Source of the DNA: Treponema rectale
GTDB taxonomy: Bacteria; Spirochaetota; Spirochaetia; Treponematales; Treponemataceae
Length of the DNA stretch: 64,000 bases
Assembly (NCBI RefSeq): GCF_014202035.1
Contig: NZ_JACHFR010000002.1
Coordinates: 558,001 to 622,000 of the forward strand
Direction: 5' to 3'
The position numbers and the translations under genes are program-made. The notes under the pieces are model-generated. The model was not told where the DNA came from. It worked only from the letters and a program-made list of their open reading frames with translations, and searched no databases. Shown in pieces: positions 1-7,767 of the stretch. Numbering within the stretch: position 1 is the stretch's first letter; each line of letters opens with the position of its first letter.

Positions 1-1
1 T

Positions 2-676
2 GTAACTCCGATTGTTACTATTGTCGGAGGCGTTCTCCTTGCCGTGCTGTTTGCAAAATATATCGGACTTGGTGCAAGTAAAGTCGGAAACCTTATAATG
101 CTTACGACAAAACTTCATCCTTTCTGGATGGGAATACTTGTTTCTCTTATTGTCGGAGTTGCCCTTACGCTTCCTATCAGTTCTGCGGCCATTTGTGCTG
201 CCCTTGGACTTACGGGGCTTGCCGGAGGAGCTGCTGTAGCCGGCTGCTGTGCTCAGATGGTGGGTTTTGCAGTAATGAGCTTCAGGGAAAACCGCTGGGG
301 CGGACTTCTTTCTCAGGGATTGGGAACTTCCATGCTCCAGATGCCGAATATTGTAAGGAATCCGCTTGTCTGGATACCGGTGTGCCTTACTTCAATGATT
401 ACGGGACCTGTTTCAACATGTCTTTTTAAGATGGAAATGAATGGCGCTGCCGTATCTTCAGGAATGGGAACCTGCGGAATGGTTGGTCCTATCGGGGTAG
501 TTTCAGGCTGGTATAATCCTGTAAATCAGGCTTTGAATATAAGTCCGTCTGCAATGGACTGGCTTGGCCTTTTTATGGTTTGTATTATTCTTCCTGGAGT
601 TTTAGCATGGGCATTTGGTCTTGCATTCAGAAAGCTGGGACTTATAAAGGAAGGAGATCTTACCTTACCTGAGTAA
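2..676 (+). CDS. PTS-type EIIC permease, 5'-truncated
   Basis: The reading frame is open from the first bases of the window, so the gene begins upstream; about 224 C-terminal residues are visible. They are almost entirely hydrophobic with glycine-rich helices and several polar breaks, and resemble the PTS_EIIC_2 type membrane subunit (segments such as GLTGLAGGAAVAG and the GMVGPIGVVSGW stretch). Family members are integral membrane components thought to move a sugar or related solute coupled to phosphotransfer; the substrate cannot be read from the sequence. It ends with a short charged cytoplasmic tail (KEGDLTLPE). A strong terminator follows 15 bases downstream, so this is the last gene of its transcript. 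The family call is from recognition of the hydrophobic pattern only. Confidence 0.6.
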   Translation, partial: VTPIVTIVGGVLLAVLFAKYIGLGASKVGNLIMLTTKLHPFWMGILVSLIVGVALTLPISSAAICAALGLTGLAGGAAVAGCCAQMVGFAVMSFRENRWGGLLSQGLGTSMLQMPNIVRNPLVWIPVCLTSMITGPVSTCLFKMEMNGAAVSSGMGTCGMVGPIGVVSGWYNPVNQALNISPSAMDWLGLFMVCIILPGVLAWAFGLAFRKLGLIKEGDLTLPE

Positions 677-690
677 AATCTTTTAATGCA

Positions 691-737
691 GAAAAAAACA
701 GGGCTGCCCGGTATATGCCGGACAGCCCTGTTTTTTT
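691..737. terminator. Rho-independent terminator
   Basis: A 14-base stem (acagggctgcccgg against ccggacagccctgt, one wobble) with a 6-base loop is flanked by A-run on the left and T-run on the right. It separates the convergent PTS gene (+) and the secreted-protein gene (-) and can serve both directions. Confidence 0.9.
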
Positions 738-751
738 GGATCTGGTTTTAA

Positions 752-1423
752 TTAGAAACCGATTACAAGTTCTTCAGAACAGCCTGAAGTATTGATTGTA
801 TCAATCAGTTTTGCCTTAAGTTCCGGATCAGTTGTGCTATTAAGTTTTGCATGAAGTTCTACAGCTTCAAGATCTGCTTTTGATTCAGAAAATTCATTCA
901 GTGTAAGATAAACAGTTTCTACAACATATTTTTTTGCATTGTAGTAATGGAATGCTTTAAATCCGTTAACTGTCGGTCCGTCAATTGCTCCCACTGTAAC
1001 AGGTTTGATTGAAGCTTCCTGCATGAAGGAAGAAAGAAGCGGTCTGCGGCAGATGATGTTTCCTCTGAGCATTACGGCTGGTTTTGCTGAATCAGAAACC
1101 CAAACCTGGCTTTTAAGAACATAAAAAGCTTTACCGTCCATTTCAATTCCATAGAAAGAAGAGTTCGGTGATTCTCCTGAACTTGAAACAAGAGTTGCTG
1201 TAGCTTCTGATGTTACGTTGAAAGTTTTTCCAGATGCGGCATTTTTTGAAGTTCCGCCGATCCATTTGATTTTTCCGTCATCAGCTTTATTCCATAAAAC
1301 ACAACCGTCACGGAGAATTACACCCTGTCCGCCTGCTTTTGATTCTTTGAATGCTGTTTCTTCTGCTGCTGCAAAAAATGAAAGTGCAGCTGCAGCTAAA
1401 ATCATAGAAATAATTTTTTTCAT
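752..1423 (-). CDS. Secreted protein of unknown function
   Basis: 223 residues with a clear Sec signal peptide (MKKII start, hydrophobic core, Ala-Ala-Ala before EE near residue 20). No lipobox cysteine, so it is probably periplasmic or exported. I do not recognise a family. The mature N-terminus (GVILRDGCVLW, then DGKIKWIGG, then GKTFNV) aligns by eye with the start of the mature part of the next protein upstream in the operon (GVMLYEESHYW, EGKMRWVDC, GDTVKVY), suggesting a shared SH3-like or beta-rich domain and gene duplication. A ribosome binding site (ggagata) lies directly upstream of the ATG. Transcribed with the gene ending at 1455, 31 bases upstream. Confidence 0.75.
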   Translation of the reverse strand: MKKIISMILAAAALSFFAAAEETAFKESKAGGQGVILRDGCVLWNKADDGKIKWIGGTSKNAASGKTFNVTSEATATLVSSSGESPNSSFYGIEMDGKAFYVLKSQVWVSDSAKPAVMLRGNIICRRPLLSSFMQEASIKPVTVGAIDGPTVNGFKAFHYYNAKKYVVETVYLTLNEFSESKADLEAVELHAKLNSTTDPELKAKLIDTINTSGCSEELVIGF

Positions 1424-1454
1424 TTTTATCTCCTGTTATTCTTTTTTACCGGGA

Positions 1455-2429
1455 TTATTCCCATTCGTACTCATCAGAATCATCGCTGTCAAAGTCTACA
1501 TCGTAGTCATCATATTCTTCATCTGATTCATCATCTTCGTAGTAGTCGTCATTGTCATCGTCTTCGTCATCTTCATCTTCATAGTCATACTCGTCGTCAG
1601 AATCAGAATAATCAATGTCATAATCTTCATCATACGAATTTTCAGAATACAGGTCGTTATAAACTGAATAAACTTTGTACAGATTGTCCTGGTTGAAATT
1701 GATTGTATAGTTGTCAGCATCTGTAAAAATCTGAGAAACAAGAGAAATATAAGCTTCTTTGCAGAGTCTCGGATTGTTTTTTCCTAAATCCCAGTCGTTG
1801 ATAAGCTTGTCGATTACTTCATACTGAACTGCAGCATTTGTTTTTCCGCTGATGCGTCTGTAAGTTTTAATTGCCTCAACATCGTTTGCGTGATTGCATA
1901 CAACTTTCTTTTCTACGTAAATATTCTGTCTGAGCTGTTTGTCATCGCGGACATAGATTTTGTAAAAATTATCTTTTTCTTCAAGAATTCCTACGATTTC
2001 AAACTTCTTGAGTTTTGTTGATGTAGGAGCAGTTGCTTTTGGTTCTGAAAAAATAAAGCAGTCTTCAAGAATTGCACCTGGCTGAGCGTTAACTGCAAGG
2101 TACCAGTCGATTGTCCAGAAGTCACCTCTTTCTTCAATATTTATGTGATAGAAAGTTTCTTCGTCTGTTTTGCCTTCACGAACAGCTTTTTTTGTTTCCG
2201 GATTTCCATCTGCATCTGTATAAACTTTTACAGTGTCACCTTTAAAAATGCAGTCAACCCAGCGCATTTTACCTTCAGCGGTTTCTGTCCAGTAATGGCT
2301 TTCTTCGTAAAGCATTACACCGTCAACAGTTGGTTTTTTTGCGTCTGCTTGTTTTGCTGAATCACTTTTTTTTGAACAGCTGAAAAGCAGTGATGCACAT
2401 GTCAAAACCAGGATTACGATTTTTTTCAT
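1455..2429 (-). CDS. Lipoprotein with a very acidic C-terminal tail
   Basis: 324 residues. I chose the ATG at 2429 rather than the upstream in-frame ATG at 2486 because it follows an aggggaga ribosome binding site and starts a typical lipoprotein signal (hydrophobic core then LLFSC; lipid-attached Cys at about residue 17). The folded part (about 35-250) begins with a segment related to the neighbouring secreted protein. From about residue 265 to the end the chain is almost only Asp, Glu, Ser and Tyr, including runs of six acidic residues, a composition expected to be disordered and able to bind cations or basic partners. Function unknown; surface or periplasmic location is inferred from the lipobox. 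Confidence 0.8.
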   Translation of the reverse strand: MKKIVILVLTCASLLFSCSKKSDSAKQADAKKPTVDGVMLYEESHYWTETAEGKMRWVDCIFKGDTVKVYTDADGNPETKKAVREGKTDEETFYHINIEERGDFWTIDWYLAVNAQPGAILEDCFIFSEPKATAPTSTKLKKFEIVGILEEKDNFYKIYVRDDKQLRQNIYVEKKVVCNHANDVEAIKTYRRISGKTNAAVQYEVIDKLINDWDLGKNNPRLCKEAYISLVSQIFTDADNYTINFNQDNLYKVYSVYNDLYSENSYDEDYDIDYSDSDDEYDYEDEDDEDDDNDDYYEDDESDEEYDDYDVDFDSDDSDEYEWE

Positions 2430-2483
2430 TTTTCTCTCCCCTAAGCCTTTATGGCAGCTGCGCAACATGAGCGTTACGGATAA

Positions 2484-2509
2484 CAATTACAGGATTTTGA
2501 ATGTAATTG
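2484..2509. promoter_or_regulatory. Inverted repeat in a divergent promoter region
   Basis: caattaca and tgtaattg form a perfect 8-base inverted repeat with a 10-base spacer, between the divergent lipoprotein genes starting at 2429 and 2623. It has the size of a dimeric regulator site. No regulator can be assigned. Confidence 0.4.
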
Positions 2510-2622
2510 CTGTTCATTCTGCCAATTTTTTAGTTTATTTTAACAGTTAAATTTATATATTCATAGTAGAAACTATTTGTTTTTATAAAGAAATTTTCTG
2601 TTTTGTTCGATAAAGTTTAAAT

Positions 2623-3564
2623 ATGAGAAGAAATAGTTTTTATTATTCAGTATTAATCAGTGTGTTCTGTGCATTTGTTTTTTTGAATGCAGCCTGTTCT
2701 TCATCCGGAAAAATTAATTCAGAAATGCCTTTAAAAGAACTTCCGGAGACTTCAGGAAGAGATCTTTTTGCAGGAAGGACTTTCTTTTCTGACAGAATAT
2801 TTAATAAATATGTTTTTGGTACTGACGGTACTGTAGAAATTTATGTAGCAGATATAAACGGCAGATGGATTTTTGCAGGTAAGGACTGGTATTCGATTGA
2901 TGAAGAACACTCGGTTCTCTATACAAAAATAATTTCCGTAGCAGATGCGGCTTCTTCATCAGTAAGCTCATCTCCTGAAGAATATGAGCGCAGACTGAAC
3001 AGAATATTTGACAGTCAGTTTGCAGGACAGGGAATTAAGTTTTCACCAGAATCAAAAAAAGCATTCGGCGAATTTAAGTCCGGTTATGTTCGTCAGATGG
3101 CAGAAGAAACCTTTAATGAAGTTATAGAAGAGAATTTTGTTTTTGCTGATGACGGAAAATCATTTACACTTATGCAGAAAGCACCTTCATGGTTTAATCA
3201 GCATTTTATTTTTGCATCTGAGGATGGAAGTGTCACCCTGAATTCACTTACATTTAAATATACAGAATCCGGCTCGTCAGTAATTTATAACGGAAATGTA
3301 AAAAATATGACGGAAAATTCTTTTGATGTAGATTTGTACAGAATTGAATACGTATATGAAAGGAATGAAGCGGAGTGTATTGTAAGGAAATCCGGACTTT
3401 GTAAATTTGAATACGAAACAGTTTCTGATACTGTGGAAGAAGGAAAATTTATTTCCGTGAAGAAACTTCGTGTAATTGAAGCTCCAGAGGAAGCTGCTCT
3501 CCCGGAATCAATTGAAGTAATTCAGTCTGTTACTCTTACTCCGGCAGAGTTTGTCTTAGAGTAA
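2623..3564 (+). CDS. Lipoprotein of unknown function
   Basis: 313 residues with a lipoprotein signal peptide (hydrophobic stretch ending LNAAC at about residues 21-25 followed by SSSG). The mature part alternates short beta-like segments (GRTFFSDRIF, KYVFGTDGTVEIY, FVFADDGKSFTL) like the lipocalin-like or META-type small beta-barrels found in spirochaete lipoproteins, but I cannot name a family. The region before the ATG lacks a strong ribosome binding site. It is monocistronic: the next feature is the tRNA-Asn promoter. Location (periplasmic face or outer membrane) is inferred from the lipobox. Confidence 0.75.
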   Translation: MRRNSFYYSVLISVFCAFVFLNAACSSSGKINSEMPLKELPETSGRDLFAGRTFFSDRIFNKYVFGTDGTVEIYVADINGRWIFAGKDWYSIDEEHSVLYTKIISVADAASSSVSSSPEEYERRLNRIFDSQFAGQGIKFSPESKKAFGEFKSGYVRQMAEETFNEVIEENFVFADDGKSFTLMQKAPSWFNQHFIFASEDGSVTLNSLTFKYTESGSSVIYNGNVKNMTENSFDVDLYRIEYVYERNEAECIVRKSGLCKFEYETVSDTVEEGKFISVKKLRVIEAPEEAALPESIEVIQSVTLTPAEFVLE

Positions 3565-3601
3565 CCCCAGGAAAATTTTATAAAGAAAATTAAAAGGTAT
3601 A

Positions 3602-3630
3602 TTGACACTTTTTTTGCTTTTATATATATT
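3602..3630 (+). promoter_or_regulatory. Promoter of tRNA-Asn
   Basis: TTGACA (3602-3607) and TATATT (3625-3630) are separated by 17 bases and lie 22 bases upstream of the tRNA, close to the sigma-70 consensus. Confidence 0.75.
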
Positions 3631-3652
3631 ATCTTCACATTCAGCAATGAAT

Positions 3653-3725
3653 GCTCCCTTAGCTCAGTCGGTAGAGCAACGGACTGTTAATCCGTGTGTC
3701 GCTGGTTCAAACCCAGCAGGGGGCG
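3653..3725 (+). tRNA. tRNA-Asn (GTT anticodon)
   Basis: Cloverleaf found by hand: acceptor gctccct pairs with agggggc (one G-U pair), the D arm is gctc...gagc, the anticodon loop is ctgttaa giving GTT, the T arm is gctgg-ttcaaac-ccagc, and the discriminator is G. The CCA end is not encoded. A strong promoter precedes it and a terminator follows immediately. Confidence 0.95.
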
Positions 3726-3728
3726 ATT

Positions 3729-3759
3729 AAAGGTTCTCTTTAACTAGAGAACCTTTTTT
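3729..3759 (+). terminator. Terminator of tRNA-Asn
   Basis: Perfect stem aaaggttctct / agagaaccttt with a 6-base loop followed by a T-run. Confidence 0.85.
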
Positions 3760-3887
3760 ATTTTAAACTATGTTTGCTATTTAGCATAATTATACAGCTG
3801 GGTTTGAAGCCGCAGTGAGCGCCGACCAGGCGGGAGGGACAAGCGAACAAAGGCAGGCCTGAAAGGCAAACCCAGCAGGGGGCGACT
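3752..3887. repeat. Direct repeat copy R1 next to tRNA-Asn
   Basis: This stretch is repeated at 4086-4230 with scattered differences; the best conserved part reads gggtttgaagccgcagtgag and continues gcgccgacca, and both copies contain aggcaggcctgaaaggcaaa. R1 ends with cccagcagggggcgact, which duplicates the 3' end of tRNA-Asn (cccagcagggggcgatt) with one change. The block therefore looks like a tandem duplication that includes a tRNA end, or the scar of integration at a tRNA gene. Antisense open frames across it are artefacts of its composition. Confidence 0.7.
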
Positions 3888-4085
3888 AAGGGGCTGTCCA
3901 ATAAGTATAAGTCATTGCCGTGCTCGACACGGCAATCTCTTGTATTGAGGGGGTAGTACAAACCCTCAAAACGGCGAAGTCAAGGCTTTAAGCGTTAGCG
4001 TGCCTTGACTCGACGTATTGTAATTAAATAGATTTTCGGGTCAGGCCCGAAAATGACACTTTTTGAACTTATTGGACATCCCCTT
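3888..4085. mobile_element. MITE-like element with terminal inverted repeats
   Basis: The ends aaggggctgtccaataagt (3888-3906) and acttattggacatcccctt (4067-4085) are inverted repeats of 19 bases with one mismatch, of the type seen at insertion-sequence termini. No transposase is encoded. The interior has four stem-loops: 3914-3936 (attgccgtg arms), 3945-3969 (ttgaggg arms), 3978-4010 (agtcaaggc arms) and 4032-4054 (attttcggg arms). It sits exactly where, by comparison of R1 and R2, a terminator hairpin would be expected. No target-site duplication is obvious. Confidence 0.65.
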
Positions 4086-4230
4086 TTTATTTTAAACAAA
4101 AGACAATATTTAACATAACTATACAGCCGGGTTTGAAGCCGCAGTGAGCGCCGACCAAGGGGGAGGAATAAGCGAACGAAGGCAGGCCTGAAAGGCAAAC
4201 CCATTAGAATAAATGGCAAACCCAGCAGAA
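4086..4230. repeat. Direct repeat copy R2
   Basis: Second copy of the block at 3752-3887, starting with ttttattttaaac and ending with cccagcag, the start of the tRNA-Asn 3' end sequence. It has a short internal extension (cccattagaataaatggcaaa) that looks like a partial re-duplication of the ggcaaaccca segment. No gene is supported here. Confidence 0.65.
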
Positions 4231-4235
4231 AACTG

Positions 4236-5366
4236 TTAAAGCCCCGCCATATTCACAAGACATAGCGGAATCAGAAAAATAATATTTGCAGCCGTAAAGT
4301 AAAGCAGGTATCTGCCTTTTTTACACTGTGGAGTCCTGACATAGAATTTATAAGAAATAAGACTTGCCATGGAAGCAATAAGAGTTCCCAGACCTCCCAC
4401 ATTTACACCGACAGTCAGTTCCCTGAGATTCTTTGCAAAACCAGACAGAAGTAAGGCAGCCGGAACGTTGCTTATAACCTGGCTTGCTGCAATTCCGGTC
4501 AGCACTTCATGTCCTGCAACAAAATTCTGCAGACTTTCCTTAAAGACCGTAATGCGGGCAATGTTTCCTGTAAAAATAAAGAACCCTATAAAGGTAAAAA
4601 GCAGGGCGTAGTCTGCTCTCAGTATGATTTTTGGTTTTATAACAAGAGTAACGGCTAAAACAACTGCTGCAAGTATATAGAAAGGAATGAATTTAAGTAC
4701 CGTAAGTATTGCACTCAGAAACAGCAGCGCGTAAATTCCTGCCGTAACCGGATTGATTCTTATATGGGAAGAATTGTCCTGCTGAGTACTGCAAGGCTGG
4801 CTTTTGTTTTTCAGACAGAAAATTCCTGCGGTTAAAAGTAAAAAAGACAGGCCGGTATATGGAAGCATCAGAAGCAGAAAATCCTTAAGGGAAGAATTCA
4901 TCAGTGAAAATAAAAACAGATTCTGTGGATTGCCTACAGGGGTAAACATACTTCCTGTATTTGCAGCGATAGTCTGAAGCACGATTACCGGAATTAAAAG
5001 ATCCTTTCTGTCACAGGCATCAAGCATTAATATCGTAAAAGGAACAAAAGTCAGCAGTGCAACATCGTTTGTTATGAACATGGAAGTAAAAAAACACAGG
5101 GCAATAAGAACCGCTGCCAGCTGCCATATTTTTTTTGTAAGCAGAAGAAGGCGGTTTCCGATTAAAATGAAAATTCCCTCTGTGGAAAAGAACTGCATTA
5201 TTACCATAAGACTCCACAAAATCAGAAGGGAACTGAAATCGATGTAGGAAATATAATTGCGGTCAGGTGTTACAAAAAAAGCAGAAGCTATGGCAAGAAT
5301 CCATGCACAGGTAAGTACTATTTCTTTTTTCAAGAATGAAACAATGGGTCTGATAACTGAAAACAT
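4236..5366 (-). CDS. ArsB/CitM-type (ion transporter superfamily) permease
   Basis: 376 residues, about eleven hydrophobic segments. Features of the ArsB/NhaD/CitMHS ion transporter superfamily are visible in both pseudo-repeats: FITNDVALLTFVPF (about 97-110) followed by TGSMFTPVGNPQN (about 137-150), then SQVISNVPAALLL (about 295-307) and VGGLGTLIASMASL. Such proteins export or import anions (arsenite, citrate, other dicarboxylates) or exchange sodium; the substrate is not decidable here. No arsR or arsC is nearby, which argues against a dedicated arsenite system. There is no convincing ribosome binding site before the ATG at 5366. Ends just after the repeat zone. Confidence 0.75.
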   Translation of the reverse strand: MFSVIRPIVSFLKKEIVLTCAWILAIASAFFVTPDRNYISYIDFSSLLILWSLMVIMQFFSTEGIFILIGNRLLLLTKKIWQLAAVLIALCFFTSMFITNDVALLTFVPFTILMLDACDRKDLLIPVIVLQTIAANTGSMFTPVGNPQNLFLFSLMNSSLKDFLLLMLPYTGLSFLLLTAGIFCLKNKSQPCSTQQDNSSHIRINPVTAGIYALLFLSAILTVLKFIPFYILAAVVLAVTLVIKPKIILRADYALLFTFIGFFIFTGNIARITVFKESLQNFVAGHEVLTGIAASQVISNVPAALLLSGFAKNLRELTVGVNVGGLGTLIASMASLISYKFYVRTPQCKKGRYLLYFTAANIIFLIPLCLVNMAGL

Positions 5367-5549
5367 GATTTAAAATTAAAGTGAAAACACGGCTTTATTA
5401 CAAGTAGTTTTTTGATATGCTTTAAAACCCCGTGCCTAAGATAAGTTTATGTGATAGACTTTTATCTATAATAAATGCAATTTTAAAAATACAGGGTCAG
5501 CCTTATATAAAGTTTTTCGGAGGCTGTCTGTAGAAGTGAGGGGGATTTT

Positions 5550-7664
5550 ATGAATTCAATGTGGTACAAAAAACCGGCTCAGAATAAAAAAGAAGCATTT
5601 CCCGTTGGCAACGGAAGACTTGGCGCTTTGGTTCACGGAAACATCGGGCATGAAGTTATAGATCTTAATGAAGAATCTGTATGGTCAAAACCCTTTACAG
5701 ACAGAAATAATTCAAGTGGCGCTGCATCCCTAAAAGAAATCCGTAATCTTATAGAACTGGACCGTATTTCTGAAGCGCAGGAACTTATTTACGAAAGCTT
5801 TACGGCTTTACCTCAGGAACAGGCACATTATAAATCAGCAGGTTCCCTTCATATAGATTTTTATGACGGAGAAACTTATGGCCTTAAGGGACCGGACGGT
5901 ATCAGGAGAATTTCTGATGAGTCAGTTTCCTTCTATAAAAGACAGCTGGATTTTGAAACAGCTGTTGCTTCCACAGTTTTTACCCGTGAATCAAAAACAC
6001 CGAGTACGGAAGATCTTTCTAAAAATACCAGCGGTTCAAGCATAACTTACACGACAGAAGTTTTTGCTTCTTCTCAGGAAGATGTGCTTGCCGTTCATAT
6101 TTCTGCTTCAACTCCGAAAAGCATTTACCTCAGGGCTTCTCTTGAATGCAGGGACGCTTATAAAAAATATTCCCTTTCTGATGATACGGTCTGCTTTCAC
6201 AGCATAAACGGAGTTCCTTTTGCCGCAGTTGTTACGGCAGTTGCTGTAGACGGAAATGTAAAAGTTACAGGTTCAAATATTATTGTAGAAAAAGCTGATG
6301 AAGTTACGCTTTTTGTTGATGTGGAATCTGCTTACAGAAAACCTCATTACTATAAAAAATGCGGAGATGTTCACAGAAAAGCTAATTCACTTGCATTGTG
6401 GAGTGCGGACCTTGCGTTAAAGAAAATCTGTCTTGCTTCCTGCAGGAATTTTGATTCAATAAAGCGCCTTCATTATCAGGAAACTGCTGCACAGTTTAAG
6501 AAAGTTTCTTTTAAACTTACTGACGGCAGTTCAAAGCTTTGTACTGAAGAATTACTCGAAAAGAAATCTTCTCCGGAATTTATGGAACAGTTCTGGAATT
6601 ACAGCAGATACCTTCTTGCTGCTTCAACAATGAGACCGGGAACTCTTCCTGCATTGCCATGCGGTCTGTGGCTTACGGAAGATGAAGATTCAGATAATGT
6701 ACGTTACAGCATGAATGAACTTTCTCCGGAAAATTATGCTCCTTATATTACGGGGCTTAAGCGTAACGGTCTTTCTTCAGAAAAACTTTATAAAAAACTT
6801 TTTACACACGGAAAGACAACTGCAAGAGAAATGTATGGAATTCAGGGATGTGCTGTTCACGGTTCAACGGATATCTGGGGCGATACTTCTCCAGCCGGTT
6901 CTGATTTAAGGAATTCGTATTCCGTAGCAGGTGGAACTGTTGTTGTAGAAAATATAATGAATCAGTTCTACAGCACGATGAATGTTAAGTTCCTGAAAAA
7001 GAATTACAGGGTACTGAATGATATTGCTCGGTTCTATGCTTCATATCTGGTTTTGGAAAATGAAGGAAAAAGTGCTGTTCTTGTGCCGTCCTTCCATGAG
7101 TATAAAAAAGATGGAGAAACTTTCTACGCAGGTTATTCTGACGGAGAGACAAATTATGAACTTTACAAAATGTTTGGCAGCGTTATAAAGGCCGCTGAAT
7201 ACTGTAAGGTTTCTTCCGTTGATGAAGATCTTGTTCTGTTTAAGGCAATGCGTTCAAGACTTGAAGCTTCTGCTTTGGAATATGAGAAGTCCATGACTTC
7301 CGTTAAGGCGGATAAATTTGATTTTGAACCGGAATCTTTCTTTGACAGAAATTTTGAAATTCTTTATGAAGCAACTCAGCGTATAATCAGCAGCAGGGTT
7401 TGTAATGACGTACTTGAGATTTATATTCTCGAGGAAGTTCCTGAGTCTCTTGCTTCCGGTGAATTTAACGGTGCAACCTTAAAGGGAAATGTTTTTGCAA
7501 ATATCACCTGGAAAGACGGAAAGATAAAGGCTGCAAAACTTTATACAAAGCCGGGACATGATTTTATAGACCAGCTTGTTATCTGTTATAAAGGAAAACG
7601 TTACAACGCATCTCTTAAAAACAACTCTCTGGATGTAATGAACGTTCTTCCGACAACTGTATGA
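5550..7664 (+). CDS. GH95-like glycoside hydrolase (divergent)
   Basis: 704 residues, no signal peptide, strong ribosome binding site (gtgaggggga). The N-terminus (residues 4-50: WYKKPA, FPVGNGRLGALVHG, IDLNEESVW) is the typical start of GH95, whose known members are 1,2-alpha-L-fucosidases or L-galactosidases. The (alpha/alpha)6 region is recognisable (GLW at 372, HGSTDIWGDTSP at 437-448, VPSF at 512) and the C-terminal beta domain ends LEWKDGK-like (ITWKDGKIKAAKL). The catalytic-site segment that is usually N-x-N before MNYWP reads SMNELSPENYAP (387-398), so one of the two asparagines appears replaced by Ser387. Slightly shorter than usual members. Cytoplasmic location would imply action on imported oligosaccharides. 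Activity on fucose is not certain. Confidence 0.75.
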   Translation: MNSMWYKKPAQNKKEAFPVGNGRLGALVHGNIGHEVIDLNEESVWSKPFTDRNNSSGAASLKEIRNLIELDRISEAQELIYESFTALPQEQAHYKSAGSLHIDFYDGETYGLKGPDGIRRISDESVSFYKRQLDFETAVASTVFTRESKTPSTEDLSKNTSGSSITYTTEVFASSQEDVLAVHISASTPKSIYLRASLECRDAYKKYSLSDDTVCFHSINGVPFAAVVTAVAVDGNVKVTGSNIIVEKADEVTLFVDVESAYRKPHYYKKCGDVHRKANSLALWSADLALKKICLASCRNFDSIKRLHYQETAAQFKKVSFKLTDGSSKLCTEELLEKKSSPEFMEQFWNYSRYLLAASTMRPGTLPALPCGLWLTEDEDSDNVRYSMNELSPENYAPYITGLKRNGLSSEKLYKKLFTHGKTTAREMYGIQGCAVHGSTDIWGDTSPAGSDLRNSYSVAGGTVVVENIMNQFYSTMNVKFLKKNYRVLNDIARFYASYLVLENEGKSAVLVPSFHEYKKDGETFYAGYSDGETNYELYKMFGSVIKAAEYCKVSSVDEDLVLFKAMRSRLEASALEYEKSMTSVKADKFDFEPESFFDRNFEILYEATQRIISSRVCNDVLEIYILEEVPESLASGEFNGATLKGNVFANITWKDGKIKAAKLYTKPGHDFIDQLVICYKGKRYNASLKNNSLDVMNVLPTTV

Positions 7665-7693
7665 GATTATAAAGTTTCAGGAACATTTTAAAA

Positions 7694-7760
7694 CTCTGTA
7701 ATTTTACTATTTGCAAAGAATGTGATTCGTGTTACACTCGAAAAAATAAAAATTACAGAG
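7694..7760 (+). promoter_or_regulatory. pyrB leader: inverted repeat and candidate promoter
   Basis: ctctgtaatttt (7694-7705) and aaaattacagag (7749-7760) are a perfect 12-base inverted repeat. The right arm contains most of the pyrB ribosome binding site (cagaggt). Between them lie TTGCAA (7711-7716) and TACACT (7733-7738), a 16-base-spaced promoter candidate. If transcription starts there the repeat is an operator rather than an RNA hairpin; if it starts further upstream the hairpin would mask the ribosome binding site. Confidence 0.5.
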
Positions 7761-7767
7761 GTACGAG

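Noticed and set aside
1496-1741. Met/Thr-rich antisense-frame ORF under the acidic lipoprotein tail.
   Set aside because: It is the frame shadow of GAT/GAA-type codons in the acidic tail.
3758-4219. Two antisense open frames of about 70 codons in the repeat zone.
   Set aside because: They lie wholly inside R1/R2 and the MITE-like element, share sequence only because the DNA is repeated, and have no ribosome binding sites.
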